The notes beneath the pieces were generated by a model, which saw only the letters and a list, made by a program, of their open reading frames with translations, did not search any database and was not told where the DNA came from. Positions 20,916 through 33,925 of a DNA stretch of 64,000 nt are shown in pieces. Where the stretch lies: contig CM044874.1 of the NCBI GenBank assembly GCA_024500155.1, positions 46,164,384-46,228,383 on the forward strand. The letters are read 5' to 3'. Origin of the DNA: Chenopodium formosanum (taxonomy: Eukaryota > Streptophyta > Magnoliopsida > Caryophyllales > Amaranthaceae). Every line of letters begins with the position of its first letter. Within the stretch, counting starts at the first letter, position 1. A program made the translations under genes and the position numbers.

Positions 20916-23531
20916 TGATCGAGGGATTTAAGTAGTGTCGTTAGTATACTAACCCTAATCAAATTAACAATTTATAATACCTAAACTACCCTAATACGAG
21001 TATAGGGGTAAGTAAAGGGTCGAACCACTAAGGAAGCTCACTCGTCCAACATCAATATCACTAATGCAAGAGTCAAGAGGGGAAATGTTTTTGTTGATAT
21101 ATTGGATAAAAAGCACTAAAACTACGAATAAGCAGAGATAAAGATGAGTAAAATCAAGAAAGAACAACGCTAGGGATACGGGGGTGTCAAACATGACTAG
21201 AAAGAGGGAAATAATGATAGTTATCAAGAATAACATGCCAAAGAACACAAGATCCTACCTAAACAATTCATTCTCATGAAATAGTCTAGGCAAATCAATG
21301 AAAGAAGTCCATGCTAATTAGGATCATTCTCATGCATCCTATTAGACACAAGCAAATCAAGAGAATAAAGAAACACAATTCATAAAACTCAATTTTAACA
21401 ACTCATTCTCATGCAATCATTAAAATAGAGGTGATCTTAATCTAGTTCAAATCACTTTCATGCATTTAAACTAGAGGGAAATCAAATAAAGTGTAACAAT
21501 AATCTCAAGCCATCAAAAATCATATCTTTCATCAATTTAAGGCATGTATTCAATCCAACCATCATCATTAATCCAATATTCAACACATATTTTCCACCCC
21601 CTTCCCCTAGCTAAGAAATTAGCCTAGAGAAGGGAGATTAAACATAATAGAAAAACCAAAAATATATTCAAGAAACACAAAACAAAACATGATTAAGAAC
21701 AATGAAAACAATAATAAATAGATAAACTAAAAGGATAACAAAAATAAGCAACAATAAAGCAAATAAATAAAGCTAAAGGAAAGTATTAGAGATTACTAGA
21801 GAGAGGATTAATGAAATATGAAAACTTGAAGGAATTGCTTGATTAGAAATTAAACTTGACCAAAATTGATTACTTGGAAGAAAATTGAGCAATAATCTAC
21901 TTTATCTCTCTAAAAACTATCTAATCTAACCCTAAGAGAGAGAAGCTCTCCTAAACTAACTAAGAAAATAGCATAATGGCCCCCTCTCTAATTACCCCAA
22001 AAATGGGTATTTATACAAAGCTCATAAAACTAAGAAAAATAAAAGAAATAAAAGAATGAGAAAAAAAAGGAAAAACAAAAGAAAAATAAAAGAGAAAGGA
22101 AATAAGAAAAGGAAAAGGAAAATATAAAAAGAATTAAAAAAAAAGTAAAATAAAATAAGAGAAAAAAATTGAGAATGGGAAAAAGAACCAAAAACCCACT
22201 AATTTCCCCCTAAAAACCCACGAAACAATCAGACCCCCCCCCCCCAAACCCCTTTCACTTTCGGATTCCCTTGCTCCAATTGAAGCAGCCAGTTAAGCAT
22301 CATCCCAAACAACCATCATCACCGTTCATCAGCATCATCGTCATCTAGCATCCAAAATCGTGGCCGTCCAATTCTCATTAAAAATCACGTAAAAAGCTCG
22401 TGATTGACCCACAATTGCGCGCCCGCACAGAAGACGCACACAGGTCGCGCAAAGCTTCTGCCTCGAATCTGATTTAGGACTCCATTTTGTGCGCTTTCTG
22501 ACAGGGTTGTGCGTCCGCGTTTGATTGAGGTAAGTAATTTGGTGGTGATTTGGGTGGTTGTTGGTTGTTAATTGTGGCGGGTTGCTGCTGGTGTAGCTTG
22601 TGGTGATGCGGGCTACGACTCGAATTGGTAGCCTGGTGGTTGTTACGTGGCTGATTGGAGTTTCTGGTGAGAGGGGTGGAGATGCGTGGGAGTTTGGTTT
22701 GTGGGTGTGATTGTGGTGGTGCGATGTGGGGTTGCGTGGTGGAATTGATTGTGAGCTGAGGGAGCAGGGGAGGTGTGAATTGTTGCTATTGCAGTTGTTG
22801 TTGTTGGTGGTGTTGGGTTTGTTGCGGGGTGAAGGTTGGTGCTGGTAGGTGGCTGGTGTTGTGTTTGTTGTTGCTGTTGGTGTTGGTGGGTGGAGGTTGG
22901 AGCTGATGGTGTTGCGTGGTGGTGTGTTGCTGGTGGGAGTAGGGGAAGTGCAAGGGAGGTTGTGTGTTGTGTTGTGGTGTAGGGTAAGGTGAGGTGTGTG
23001 GTGAAGGATAAGAGGAGGGCAGCAGCTAGGGGGTGACGTTTTGTGCCTCGACCCTTGACCTCCGAACACAAATAATGACTTTGAAAACCGGAACACCTAC
23101 AACCAAAAACACGAGGGTATTACCACGAGATAAAATAAAATAAAATAAAGAAAAATAAAGTAGAATAAAATAAGATAAATAAAGTAAAATAAAATAAAAT
23201 AAAATAAAATGCTAAAACTAAAGAAATAATAAAATTAAATGAAATAAAATAAAATATGAAACTAAAATAAATAAGAAAACGAGATAAAAAGAGAAATTAT
23301 TAAAAATAAAAACTAACGACTTAAACTACAAACATTAAAAGAAAGAAAAATAAAATAAAACACGAAAATAAACTAAAAACTATAGAAAATTACAAAAATA
23401 CTCAAAATAAAGATAAAAGACGAGAATAATAAAATAATAGAAATAAATGATATAAAAGGTGAAATTATTGGAAAATAAGTCGGAATACGACTCAATAAAC
23501 ACCCTAAAAGTGACATAAAAGTCACTTATCA
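20916..23531 (-). repeat. 3' LTR of Athila-like element (2616 bp)
   Basis: TGATCGAGGG start and CACTTATCA end match 27,747-30,371. The minus-strand TATA box GTATAAATAC is at 22,008-22,017. Upstream of it, in U3, a GTT/GGT-rich microsatellite region (about 22,540-23,000) gives a long His/Thr/Asn-rich open frame of low complexity. AAATA-type simple repeats fill 23,120-23,300. Confidence 0.9.
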
Positions 23532-23548
23532 AACTCCCCCAAGCTTAC
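23532..23548 (-). other. Polypurine tract of Athila-like element
   Basis: The complement reads AAGCTTGGGGGAGTT directly before the 3' LTR. Similar G-runs in an AAGCTTGGGGGAG context recur inside the element near 24,410, 24,466 and 25,852. Confidence 0.75.
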
Positions 23549-25798
23549 CTTTTGCTCATCCTCGAGCAAATTAACATGAAACACGGGAGAAGGAGAATGA
23601 TTTATTCAAGCCAAGCTAGAACACTAAAGGAGACAAGAATGTACACTAACTCACTTTCGTAGGAATCACGGTCACTTTTAGCAACTAATGACAAGCCCTT
23701 TAAACCCCTAGAGCGCCCTAGAGGACGAGTGAGCTCTCGTGAGGGTGTCCTAAGAGTTTAACCCACAACTCTAGACAAAACCAAAGGAAAACAAAAAGAA
23801 AAAGAAAAGCAAAAACAAAAAGCAAGCACAACCACGACCAACATGACATGACAAGGCTTAAGAAAACCAAACAAGCTTTTAGATAGAAAATGCTTCATTT
23901 GGACTCAAAACATAGAGACATGCACCAAAGAATGCTCACCTTTCTTAATTAAATAAGGGAATACACGTTCCGAGATGCTCATGGTTGAAAGAGACAAACC
24001 TAAGCTAAGCATAGAGAACTAATGATTTCACTCTCCGCCCTAGCCCCATCCAAGACGGTCCACGTTCTCTCCACTAGCTTCAAATCATCCCTTAGTTAGC
24101 TCCTCATGATTCCTCGAGGGAACCGGAAAAAGAAATTTTTATGTGGAATCATAAGGTCATCCTGACATCTCAACTATGCATACTCTCTCCATAGGGTTGA
24201 AATCTATCTCCCTCCACCGGTCGTTGACCTCACCCCTCTAAAGTCAAAGGGTCTTTACTAGGGTTGTAACGTAAGGCTAAGGGTCAAGGCGGGGCAAAAA
24301 TTTGAAAATTTTGGTGGTATTTCCTAAATGAAGCAAAAGGGTGATCAAACCTCAAAAACATTTTCAAGAAATCACCAAACATCAAACAAAAATACCAATA
24401 ATGCCATCTCCCCCAAGCTTATTCGACACCGACACTCAATAAAAACAAAAACGAAGTAACGCTCCCCCCCAAGCTTGAACAAAGCATTGTCCTCAATGCT
24501 TAAACTAGGGAAGAAAACGAAACCAAACTAATTTTAATTTTTTTTTTTTTTTATAAATTTTATTTGTTGTCCTTGCCTTTTTTTAACTTTAGACGGCTTT
24601 TTCTTAACATTTGCTTTATTTCACACAATATATACAATTTACTTTTCTTGCTTGGTACAAAAAGCATAATACTTTCTCATTTTATTACAACACAAAACAA
24701 ACTCTTAAACCGAAATGCTTCACAAACTAAGGGTTAGGGAAACGAAAGGTCATAAGGCTTGTAATTTGGCTCATAATCAAGAAAGGGAATAGGCTCAAAG
24801 GGTTGGCAAGAGGAGCAAATGCGAAATAAAAACAAAATAAGTAACAAAACAAAAAGAAGATAAAGAAAAATGAGAAAAGTGGTGCCCTTTTCCTCCCCTA
24901 GAGATGCTTGGTCACGATCCTGGGAGCTAGAGGACAACACAAGGATTAAGTTATGCATAGTTAAGGAACCTAAATGCCGCTCACAAGAATGATGAAGGCT
25001 ACAACAAATGACGCTCACACAGGATAAGAAATAAGCAAATATCAACCAAGGGAATCCTATTCACCATAGAGAGCAACACCATCTTACCACTTTCCCGTGA
25101 ACTAGGGGTTCAAACGTCCTCAAAAGTTCTAAACCGGGCTACCTTAGCTTACAATGTGTCTAATTCAACCCTAAGCACTCTCAAACAGTGTAAACCCTCA
25201 TCAACTAGGAAGATAAGCATTCAAAGACACATTATCATGAAAGGCACACAAATCCAAATGAATGAGCAATTCTAAATCAAAATCATTGCAACTTGTCATA
25301 GTCATGTTTTTCACACAAAAGGGAAAAAAAAACAACACAAAAGCAAGAGGAAGAAGTCAAAAAGGTTCACAAATGAGGCAAGTAATTCAAGTAAATCCCA
25401 ATCGTCATACAAATGACCGTTGATAACAACATCAACGATCCAAGGGTTCCTTAGAACCAATGCAAACAACCTCGAACCATTCAACTTCTTCCTAAACTAA
25501 CCTTAAACTAAGCACTCAAAGAAAAATTAAGAGAGTGAAAATAAGAAAGGTCTCACCGAGAGGTTGGCTTAAAAGAATAAAGGAGCATAAAATCGAGTTC
25601 ACCAAATGTCACTCCGCTCCAAGCTTCCAAAATGCAACCTACAAGGCAAGACAAGACATAAAAGAAAACATTAAAAGAAAACAAAGAAAGAAAACAAAAA
25701 AGAAAAAGAAAGGAGGGGGAGAAAAAGGGGTAGAAATCCTCCGGGTTGCCTCCCGGGAAGCGCTTGTTTATGGTCTCTAGCTTGACCCTTCACCTCCT
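23549..25798 (-). other. Non-coding interior between gag and 3' LTR
   Basis: About 2.2 kb where pol would be expected. No domain was recognised on either strand. Three polypurine-like motifs and a T-rich run near 24,537-24,552 are present. Confidence 0.6.
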
Positions 25799-27637
25799 TC
25801 AAGGTGGAATAAAGAACATCACCCTCATCAACTTGAGGATTGAATCATAGATGCCCCCAAGCTTGAGAACTAGCATTCCTTGAGGTCTCAAATCACCACA
25901 AGGGAAAGGAGGGAATGAATCAAGAGCCAATGGTGGCTCATCTTTTCTTTTTCTCTTCTTCTTGTCGTTTCTTCTAAAAGGGCGATGAAGCTTGGAATCC
26001 TCGATATTAGGAAGGGCAACCTCACCTTCCTCAAGAGAGCCTTCAAACCAAGCAGGAACTTCAAGAAAGTCATCATACCTCATTGTCACCTTACCATCAC
26101 ATGGAGGTAAGCTCTCATTATCCATCACACCATCAACCACATCAACTCTACATACGCTCACCGCCATAAGGCTCTTCAAAACAACATTCTCAACTAGCCT
26201 ACAAGGGAAGGGAACCGGGCCTTTAAACTTGTTTGGTTCACTAAAATCTAATGGCTCCTCATTTTGTTCTTGAACCTTCTTTTCAACCACATCCTCCACA
26301 ACCTTGTCTTCCTTACTTTCATCCTCCTTGCAAGTTTCGAGATGATAAGCATATGAAGGGTTAGTAGATGATTGTAAGGGGAGTTTTGCAGTTAAATGGA
26401 GAGAAGAAATGTTAGCTAGTTGGGAGTCAACAACTTCATTGTGAGATTTGATCTCTTGGAATTGTTGAGTGAGAATTTGACGTTGTTGAAGAATTTGGGG
26501 TTGTGTGTGGTCGGGTGGGGATTGTTCTTCATACGCTTGAGGATTTTGGTCATGATGTTGACCTTGAAAGTTCCCCATTTGGATGGAAGGGTAAGAAAAA
26601 TTTTCGGTTAGAGGATTGAAAAGAGGTTCATCTTGGAGGTAGGAGTTTTCTTGTTTTGGAGGTTGTTGAAGTTGTTGAGAATGAGCTTGGGTTACAAACT
26701 CTCCTTCCCTCAAAGTCAAAGCCTCACCTTGCTTGGGATTGAACTCTCTACAATACGATGCATCATGATCCGTCCCACCACAACAAGCACATGAGAAATC
26801 AATGATTTGTGACAGTTTTGAACCCAAACCAACACTTGAGTTCAACTTGGAAAGACCTTCATTCAAGAGTTCAACTATGTGCTTAAGTTGACCGACTTTC
26901 TCCAACTCATAAAGATCACCTTGCTTTCCTTCGGACCTTCTTTGACCTCCCCAAGAATAGCTAGTAGCCACCTCTTCAATTATAGCTTCAACTTGGCTTT
27001 GAGGGATCTTACTCAATTGGCCACCAGCACCCGCATCTAGATTGGTTCTTGAAATTGGCTCTAAGCCATCATAAAAGAATCTCATGAGCAAATTATGGTT
27101 GAATCCATGGTTAGGACATGCTCTAATCATATCCTTAAACCTTTCCCATGCTTCCCCAAGAGTTTCATCCGGTTCTTGCTCAAAAGAAGTTATCTTCCTC
27201 CTCATTTTTGCGGTTTGCTAATCGAAAATGAACCTCTTGAGAAAGGCCTTCGCAACATCTTTCCATGTGGTGAGAGAGTTGGGCTTCAAAAGCTTGAGCC
27301 ATTTCTTTGCTCTTCCGGTGAGAGATTGTCGAAAGAGATGCATACGAATGTAATCTTGGCTCACTTCATTTGTTTGCATCATTGCACACAACTTAAGGAA
27401 TCGGTCCAAATGCTCAATGGGGTCTTCACTTGCACTTCCGGAAAATTGCTCAACTTGTACCATCCTAGCATATTGTAGATGGATTGTGAAATTAGACTCG
27501 GTGGTTGGGAGAAGTATACCACTCGTGAGCTCATAGACTTCCGGATTTCCAAACTCCCTAAAAAGAAGGTCATCCTCTTGTCTTGCCATATCTCTCTTTG
27601 AATACAACAAAGCTAAGTATACGATTAGCAATGACAA
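25799..27637 (-). pseudogene. gag: gag of Athila-like element, one nonsense codon
   Basis: The frame starts at about 27,637 and covers the Retrotrans_gag core (FSGSASEDPIEHLDRFLKLC ... AKKWLKLL ... TTWKDVAKAFLKRF). It is interrupted by a single TAG at 27,218, after which the 468-codon remainder continues in the same sense (LGEAWERFKDMIRACPNHGF). A perfect C-x2-C-x4-H-x4-C zinc knuckle lies in the sequence CACCGGTDHDASYC. A Gln-rich and then Glu/Lys-rich tail ends at 25,799. Gag-only elements can be mobilised in trans, and length and domain order fit Athila Gag. The stop replaces a Ser/Pro-Ser-type position in relatives, so this copy would make only the N-terminal part. Confidence 0.88.
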
Positions 27638-27723
27638 GTAGGATTAAAAAAAGGCAAAATAATAAAAAGAAAGCAAATAAAATGACTCTAACAATAGCAA
27701 AAATAAATGCTAAACAAGCCGCT

Positions 27724-27741
27724 TCCCCGGCAACGGCGCCA
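27724..27741 (-). other. Primer binding site (tRNA-Asp type)
   Basis: The complement reads TGGCGCCGTTGCCGGGGA, the well-known Athila primer site matching the 3' end of tRNA-Asp. It lies 5 bp from the LTR at 27,747. Confidence 0.9.
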
Positions 27742-27746
27742 AAATT

Positions 27747-30371
27747 TGATCGAGGGATTTAAGTAGTGTCGTTAGTCTACTAACCCTAATCAAATTAACA
27801 ATTTATAATACCTAAACTACCCTAATACGTGTATAGGAGTAAGTAAAGGGTCGAACCACTAAGGAAGCTCACTCGTCCAACATCAATATCACTAATGCAA
27901 GAGTCAAGAGGGGAAATGTTTTTGTTGATATATTGGATAAAAAGCACTAAAACTACGAATAAGCAGAGATAAAGATGAGTAAAATCAAGAAAGAACAACG
28001 CTAGGGATACGGGGGTGTCAAACATGACTAGAAAGAGGGAAATAATGATAGTTATCAAGAAGAACATGCCAAAGAACACAAGATCCTACCCAAACAATTC
28101 ATTCTCATGCAATAGTCTAGGCAAATCAATGAAAGAAGTCCATGCTAATTAGGATCATTCTCATGCATCCTATTAGACACAAGCAAATCAAGAGAATAAA
28201 GAAACACAATTCATAAAACTCAATTTTAACAACTCATTCTCATGCAATCATTAAAATAGAGGTGATCTTAATCTAGTTCAAATCACTTTCATGCATTTAA
28301 ACTAGAGGGAAATCAAATAAAGTGTAACAATAATCTCAAGCCATCAAAAATCATATCTTTCATCAATTTAAGGCATGTATTCAATCCAACCATCATCATT
28401 AATCCAACATTCAACACATATTTTCCACCCCCTTCCCCTAGCTAAGAAATTAGCCTAGAGAAGGGAGATTAAACATAATAGAAAAACCAAAAATATATTC
28501 AAGAAACACAAAACAAAACATGATTAAGAACAATGAAAACAATAATAAATAGATAAACTAAAAGGATAACAAAAATAAGCAACAATAAAGCAAATAAATA
28601 AAGCTAAAGGAAAGGATTAGAGATTACTAGAGAGAGGATTAATGAAATATGAAAACTTGAAGGAATTGCTTGATTAGAAATTAAACTTGACCAAAATTGA
28701 TTACTTGGAAGAAAATTGAGCAATAATCTACTTTATCTCTCTAAAAACTATCTAATCTAACCCTAAGAGAGATAACTCTCCTAAACTAACTAAGAAAATA
28801 GCATAATGGCCCCCTCTCTAATTACCCCAAAAATGGGTATTTATACAAAGCTCATAAAACTAAGAAAAATAAAAGAAATAAAAGAATGAGAAAAAAAAGG
28901 AAAAACAAAAGAGAAAGGAAATAAGAAAAGGAAAAGGAAAATATAAAATGAATTAAAAAAAATAAAATAAAATAAGAGAAAAAAAAAATGAAAATGGGAA
29001 AAAGAACCAAAAACCCACTAATTTCCCCCTAAAAACCCACGAAACAATCACACCCCCCCCCCAAACTCCTTTCACTTTCGGATTCCCTTGCTCCAATTCA
29101 AGCAGCTTTCAAGCATCATCCCAAACAACCATCATCATCGTTCATCAGCATCATCGTCATCTAGCATCCAAAATCGATGCCGTCCAATTCTCATTAAAAA
29201 TCACGTGAAAAGCTCGTGATTGACCCACGATTGCGCGCCCGCACAGAAGACGCACACAGGTCGCGCAAAGCTTCTGCCTCGAACCTGATTTAGGACTCCA
29301 TTTTGTGCGCTTTCTGACAGGGTTGTGCGTCCGCGTTTGAATGAGGTAAGTAATTTGGTGGTGATTTGGGTGGTTGTTGGTTGTTAATTGTGGCGGGTTG
29401 CTGCTGGTGTAGCTTGTGGTGATGCGGGCTGCGACTCGAATTGGTAGCCTGGTGGTTGTTGCGTGGCTGATTGGAGTTTCTGGTGAGAGGGGTGGAGATG
29501 CGTGGGAGTTTGGTTTGTGGGTGTGATTGTGGTGGTGCGATGTGGGGTTGCGTGGTGGAATTGATTGTGAGCTGAGGGAGCAGGGGAGGTGCGAATTGTT
29601 GCTATTGCAGTTGTTGTTGTTGTTGGTGTTGGGTTTGTTGCGGGGTGAAGGTTGGTGCTGGTAGGTGGCTGGTGTTGTGTTTATTGTTGCTGTTGGTGTT
29701 GGTGGGTGGAGGTTGGAGCTGTTGGTGTTGCGTGGTGGTGTGTTGCTGGTGGGAGTAGGGGAAGTGCAGGGGAGGTTGTGTGTTGTTGCTGTTGTGTTGT
29801 GGTGTAGGGTAAGGTGAGGTGTGTGGTGAAGGATAAGAGGAGGGCAACAGCTAGGGGGTGACGTTTTGTGCCTCGACCCTTGACCTCCGAACACAAATAA
29901 TAACTTTGAAAACCGGAACACCTACAACCAAAAACACGAGGATATTACCACGAGATAAAATAAAATAAAATAAAGAAAAATAATGTAGAATAAAATAAGA
30001 TAAATAAAGTAAAGTAAAATAAAATAAAATAAAATGCTAAAACTAAAGAAATAATAAAATTAAATGAAATAAAATAAAATAAAATAAAATAAAATATGAA
30101 ACTAAAATAAATAAGAAAACGAGATAAAAAGAGAAATTATTAAAAATAAAAACTAACGACTTAAACTACAAACATTAAAAGAAAGAAAAATAAAATAAAA
30201 CACGAAAATAAACTAAAAACTATAGAAAATTACAAAAATACTCAAAATAAATATAAAAGACGAGAATAATAAAATAATAGAAATAAATGATATAAAAGGT
30301 GAAATTATTGGAAAATAAGTCGGAATACGACTCAATAAACACCCTAAAAGTGACATAAAAGTCACTTATCA
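27747..30371 (-). repeat. 5' LTR of Athila-like element (2625 bp)
   Basis: Near-identical partner of 20,916-23,531. The TATA box complement is at 28,838-28,847. Differences from the other LTR include a ~12 bp indel in the A-rich stretch near 28,910 and small changes in the GTT-rich U3 microsatellite. Confidence 0.9.
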
Positions 30372-30830
30372 GTGTCCGTGGTCTTTTGTCACGGCCCTTT
30401 GCTGGTGTCCGTGGTCTTCTTTGCCATGGCCCTTTGCTGATGTCCGTAATCTTCTTTTCCACGACCCTTTGCTGGTTTCCGTGATCTTTTGCAATTTTTT
30501 TTTTATTTTAATAATAAACAATACGCCAAACGTGGCTTTTCTTCATCTCCATGGAGATGCAATAATGGAGGAAGCACACTCAAACACTTCTACCTAACCA
30601 AATCACATATGATCATTCATATTGATCACATACACCAATAATAACCCACGTATCACATGGTTATTCCATAAAAAAAAAAAGTTAAATCAAAAATAGAAAT
30701 TTTAAAGAGCAATACTATTCCATAGCGGAAGCAAATTTATGAATCCCACCGGTGGGTTTAATATTCTAACCCACTGGCAGGGGAAGAATTTGTGTGAACG
30801 GTCCCAAGATTTAACCTGCTCTTGATACCA

Positions 30831-31049
30831 TGACAAATTATTTATTAGAAAGTAGTTTGAATTGTATTGATGATCTTGGCTATTATTTATAGCCTACAAA
30901 AAATAACCTACACAATATAAACTCTATTATATAAACTTCCATAAATCTATCTTAGAATATCACTAAGATATATTATAATCCTAAATATAATATCATAAGA
31001 TCTATATGGAAAATATATCACAATAATATATTTTCCTATATTCCTAGCA
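30831..31049 (-). repeat. TRIM-like LTR 3
   Basis: 219 bp, TGACAAATTA to ATTCCTAGCA, with the primer site complement at its left. It abuts LTR 4 with no internal segment between. Confidence 0.75.
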
Positions 31050-31268
31050 GGCTAAATTATTTATGAGAGAATAGCTTGAATTGTATTGATGATCTTGGCT
31101 ATTATTTATAGCCTATATAAGATAACCTACACAATATAAAATCTATCATATAAACTTCCATAAATGTATGTTAGAATATTACTAAGATATATTATTATCC
31201 TAAATATAATATCATAAGATCTATATGGAAAATATAGCACAATAATATATTTTCCTATATTCCTAATA
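31050..31268 (-). repeat. TRIM-like LTR 4
   Basis: 219 bp with diverged first bases (GGCTAAATTA instead of TGACAAATTA), ending CCTAATA. A third internal segment with the minisatellite follows to about 31,934. Confidence 0.7.
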
Positions 31269-31934
31269 CCCTCGCGCAATCGTAACGTTAGTAACACGAA
31301 CGTTACGATTGGAAATTCGCACTTTGTTGAAGTCGATCGAGTTGCACCTCTCTGTTGATGTTGCCTTCAATTTTTTTTATTTAAAAAAAAGAACTTTTGC
31401 TACCACGGCCCTTTGCTGGTGCCCATGGTCTTCTATCACGGCCCTTTGCTGGTGTCTGTGGTCTTTTGTCACGGCTCTTTGCTGGTCTCCGTTGTCTTCT
31501 TTGCCACGGCCCTTTGCTGGTGTCCGTAATATTCTTTGCCATGGCCCGTTGCTGGTGTCCTTAATCTTCTTCTGCCAGGCCCTTCGCTGGTGTCCGTGGT
31601 CTTTTGCATTTTTTTTCTGAATAAAAAAGAAAAAGCCAAACGAGGCTTTTCTTCATCTTCATGGAGATGCAATAATGGAGGAAGCACACTCAAACACTGA
31701 AACCTAACCAAATCACATATGATCATTCATATTGATCACATACACCAATAATAACCCACGTATCACATGGTTATTCCATAATAAAAAAGATTAAATCAAA
31801 AACTAGAAATTTCAAAGAGCAATACTATTGCATAGCGGAAGCAAATTTATGAATTCCACCGGTGGGTTTAATATTCTAACCCACCGGCAGGGGGAGTATT
31901 TGTGTGAACGGTCCCAAGATTTAACCTGCTCTTA

Positions 31935-33925
31935 ACATGATTTCACCTATCATCACGCACTTACCTCAATGCACCTGTTTACAACACACACAACATCCAA
32001 CAAGACTCTACAACTAGACACTAAATAATTTATTTAGCACTGATCACGCATCGAACGGGTTTCCAACTCTACTTCTCCTAAATTAATTGAGGTTACTGAC
32101 ATGTGAGCTAACCATGCCATCATCAAAACCACACATAGGTGGCGGGATTCCTGCACATAATAATAAATAAAAGGAATGTACAGCGTCCTGTACTCCATTA
32201 GAAGTTATGGTTAAATAAAAAAAACCCATAACTCCCCCCATATGTTCATACTCAAGTTATATATGTTCCAAGAGTTTTGGTGCGTAATCTCTTTCACTTT
32301 ACGTTATTTACAGATTATAAAACTTGGTAATGACTCTCAAACCACAATCATTCAATCAAAAATAAATATTCAATCAACCAAACATGCTAATTTCATTCTT
32401 GAATAATTAGTGACCACATAATATTTAATGTTGAACCCTTTTTAAAACTACCTCAGTGTCAAAGACACCTTAAACGCATAAATCGCCACAAATCCTATCC
32501 CTCGGTGTTAAAAACACCTTAAGTGCATGAAGGCACCAATATACAATTTATTCCTCGTGTACATAGACACTTATATAGCTCCTTTCTCATGCTTATAGCA
32601 TCAATAAAAATTATATGAACCATAATAAGATTCCTTTTCCATATTCCAAACCAAATAAAACATGTAGTTTAATTAATCATGCATTCTATCATGCCATAAA
32701 TAAATGTGTAGTCCACATAATCATGCCAAAATATAATTTTTTTTCCAATCCATAAACTATCACAAATAAATCATGCTTACAATTCAATCACCAACATCAA
32801 TAATCCACAATTCCAAACATAGACCTTAGCATGATACTACTTTTAATTGATTTAAATCAAGTTTATTATGATACTACATCACCAAAATATACTAGGTACG
32901 CGAACATACCTTGAATACAATCTTAAAATTGCCACGACTAATAAAAATTGCTCACTTCAAAGTCTCCTACAATTTAAAATCATAGAAGAGTATTAAAATC
33001 CACTCTACACAAATTTACAGCAATATATGCTATTATAAAACCCCTCATAATTAATTAAAATAAGCTGAAATTATTTTTAAAACATCATACTTTAGTCCCA
33101 ATGAATGGATCATTGAAATTTCTTAAAGAAACTTAATTTTAAATACTCTACTAAAAATTTCAGTACTTTATTTTAATTAAAACTTGTTGTAATTCAGTCT
33201 TGAAACACTTTAACCATAAATCCAAACCATAATACATCATAATCCTTCAATAATTCATAAATCAAGAACCTAGGGTTTCAAATATTAGGGCTTTTAAAAT
33301 TAAAATATAATATGAAAATTAATTAACATAATACTTATAATCAAACATCAAAATCAAATCCTAAAACTCATAATTAACCATTAGATTTAAGCATAGATTA
33401 ATTTAGAATAATAAATATTCAGTTTTTTTTTTAAAAAAAAAAAACCCGAAAAGGGGAGAAGGAGGCACGGCAGCTACCTGCTGCCAGCAGCTGACACTAC
33501 TGGCAGCGGTAGGGAGAAAAGAGCAGCCGAAAAAAAAAGAAAGGGAAGGGGAAACGAAAAAGAAAGAAAAATAAGGAGAAGCGAAAGGGAAGTTTACGTT
33601 GGGTTTTTTCCACTCTAGGCAAAATTGATTTGCCTCATAAGTGGGATATTTATACCCCTTCTCTACCAACCCTTTTCCCTAAACTTTCCTATTTTAATTT
33701 TCCTAATCCGTTCCCTAATAAAATTTATTAAAATCATACTTTCCTAAAATAAACCCCAACTCTTATAAAATAATTAATTAAATAAACTTTCCTTTTATAA
33801 AAATATTTCCAAACTTACATAGAATAAATAATTAAAATACCATAATTAAAACATTAAAATAATTTAAATACCTTTACAAAATATATATTTTAAATAAAAT
33901 ACATATAAAAATACGGGGTATTATA
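31935..33925 (-). repeat. Right piece of Tekay-like LTR copy B
   Basis: Collinear with 2900-5123 of LTR copy A, for example the AACGGGTTTCCAACT stretch, the TCAGTGTCAAAGACACCTTAA stretch and the final ACGGGGTATTA. The minus-strand TATA box is at 33,646-33,655. It ends inside Ogre-type gag sequence at 33,926, so this LTR sits in an older plus-strand element. Confidence 0.75.

Larger units (their letters stand above)
20916..30371 (-). mobile_element. Non-autonomous gag-only Athila-like element
   Basis: A 9.46 kb element with 2.6 kb LTRs and a perfect 5-bp target duplication GTGTC (20,911-20,915 and 30,372-30,376). The primer site complementary to tRNA-Asp sits beside the right LTR and a polypurine tract beside the left LTR, fixing minus orientation. 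Only gag is encoded; no protease, RT or integrase is visible in the 4.2 kb interior, so it would depend on enzymes from another element. The two LTRs are visibly very similar over their whole length, apart from small indels and scattered substitutions, suggesting a fairly recent insertion compared with its surroundings. Confidence 0.9.
19635..31934 (-). mobile_element. Tandem array of small Copia/TRIM-like elements
   Basis: Four 219 bp LTR copies (19,635-19,853; 20,501-20,719; 30,831-31,049; 31,050-31,268) alternate with ~650 bp internal segments, all in minus orientation. Each complete internal segment ends beside the right-hand LTR with AACCTGCTCTTGATACCA. Its complement TGGTATCAAGAGCAGG is an initiator-Met-type primer site. 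The other end has a GGGAGGG polypurine tract. No coding capacity is present, so these fit terminal-repeat retrotransposons in miniature. The second internal segment is split by the Athila-like element 20,916-30,371. The third and fourth LTRs abut directly, and the last internal segment is cut inside its primer site at about 31,934. Confidence 0.75.

Noticed and set aside
22341..23096. 251-codon minus-strand open frame in the Athila-like LTR, with a 254-codon counterpart at 29,157-29,921
   Set aside because: It lies in U3 upstream of the LTR TATA box and is His/Thr/Asn/Pro-rich because of GTT/GGT microsatellites. Conservation between the two LTRs only reflects their common origin. No domain seen.
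24734..25045. 103-codon hydrophobic minus-strand frame in the Athila-like interior
   Set aside because: A membrane-like composition suggested an envelope-type protein, but it is short, T-rich, and lacks any recognisable envelope feature or splice acceptor.
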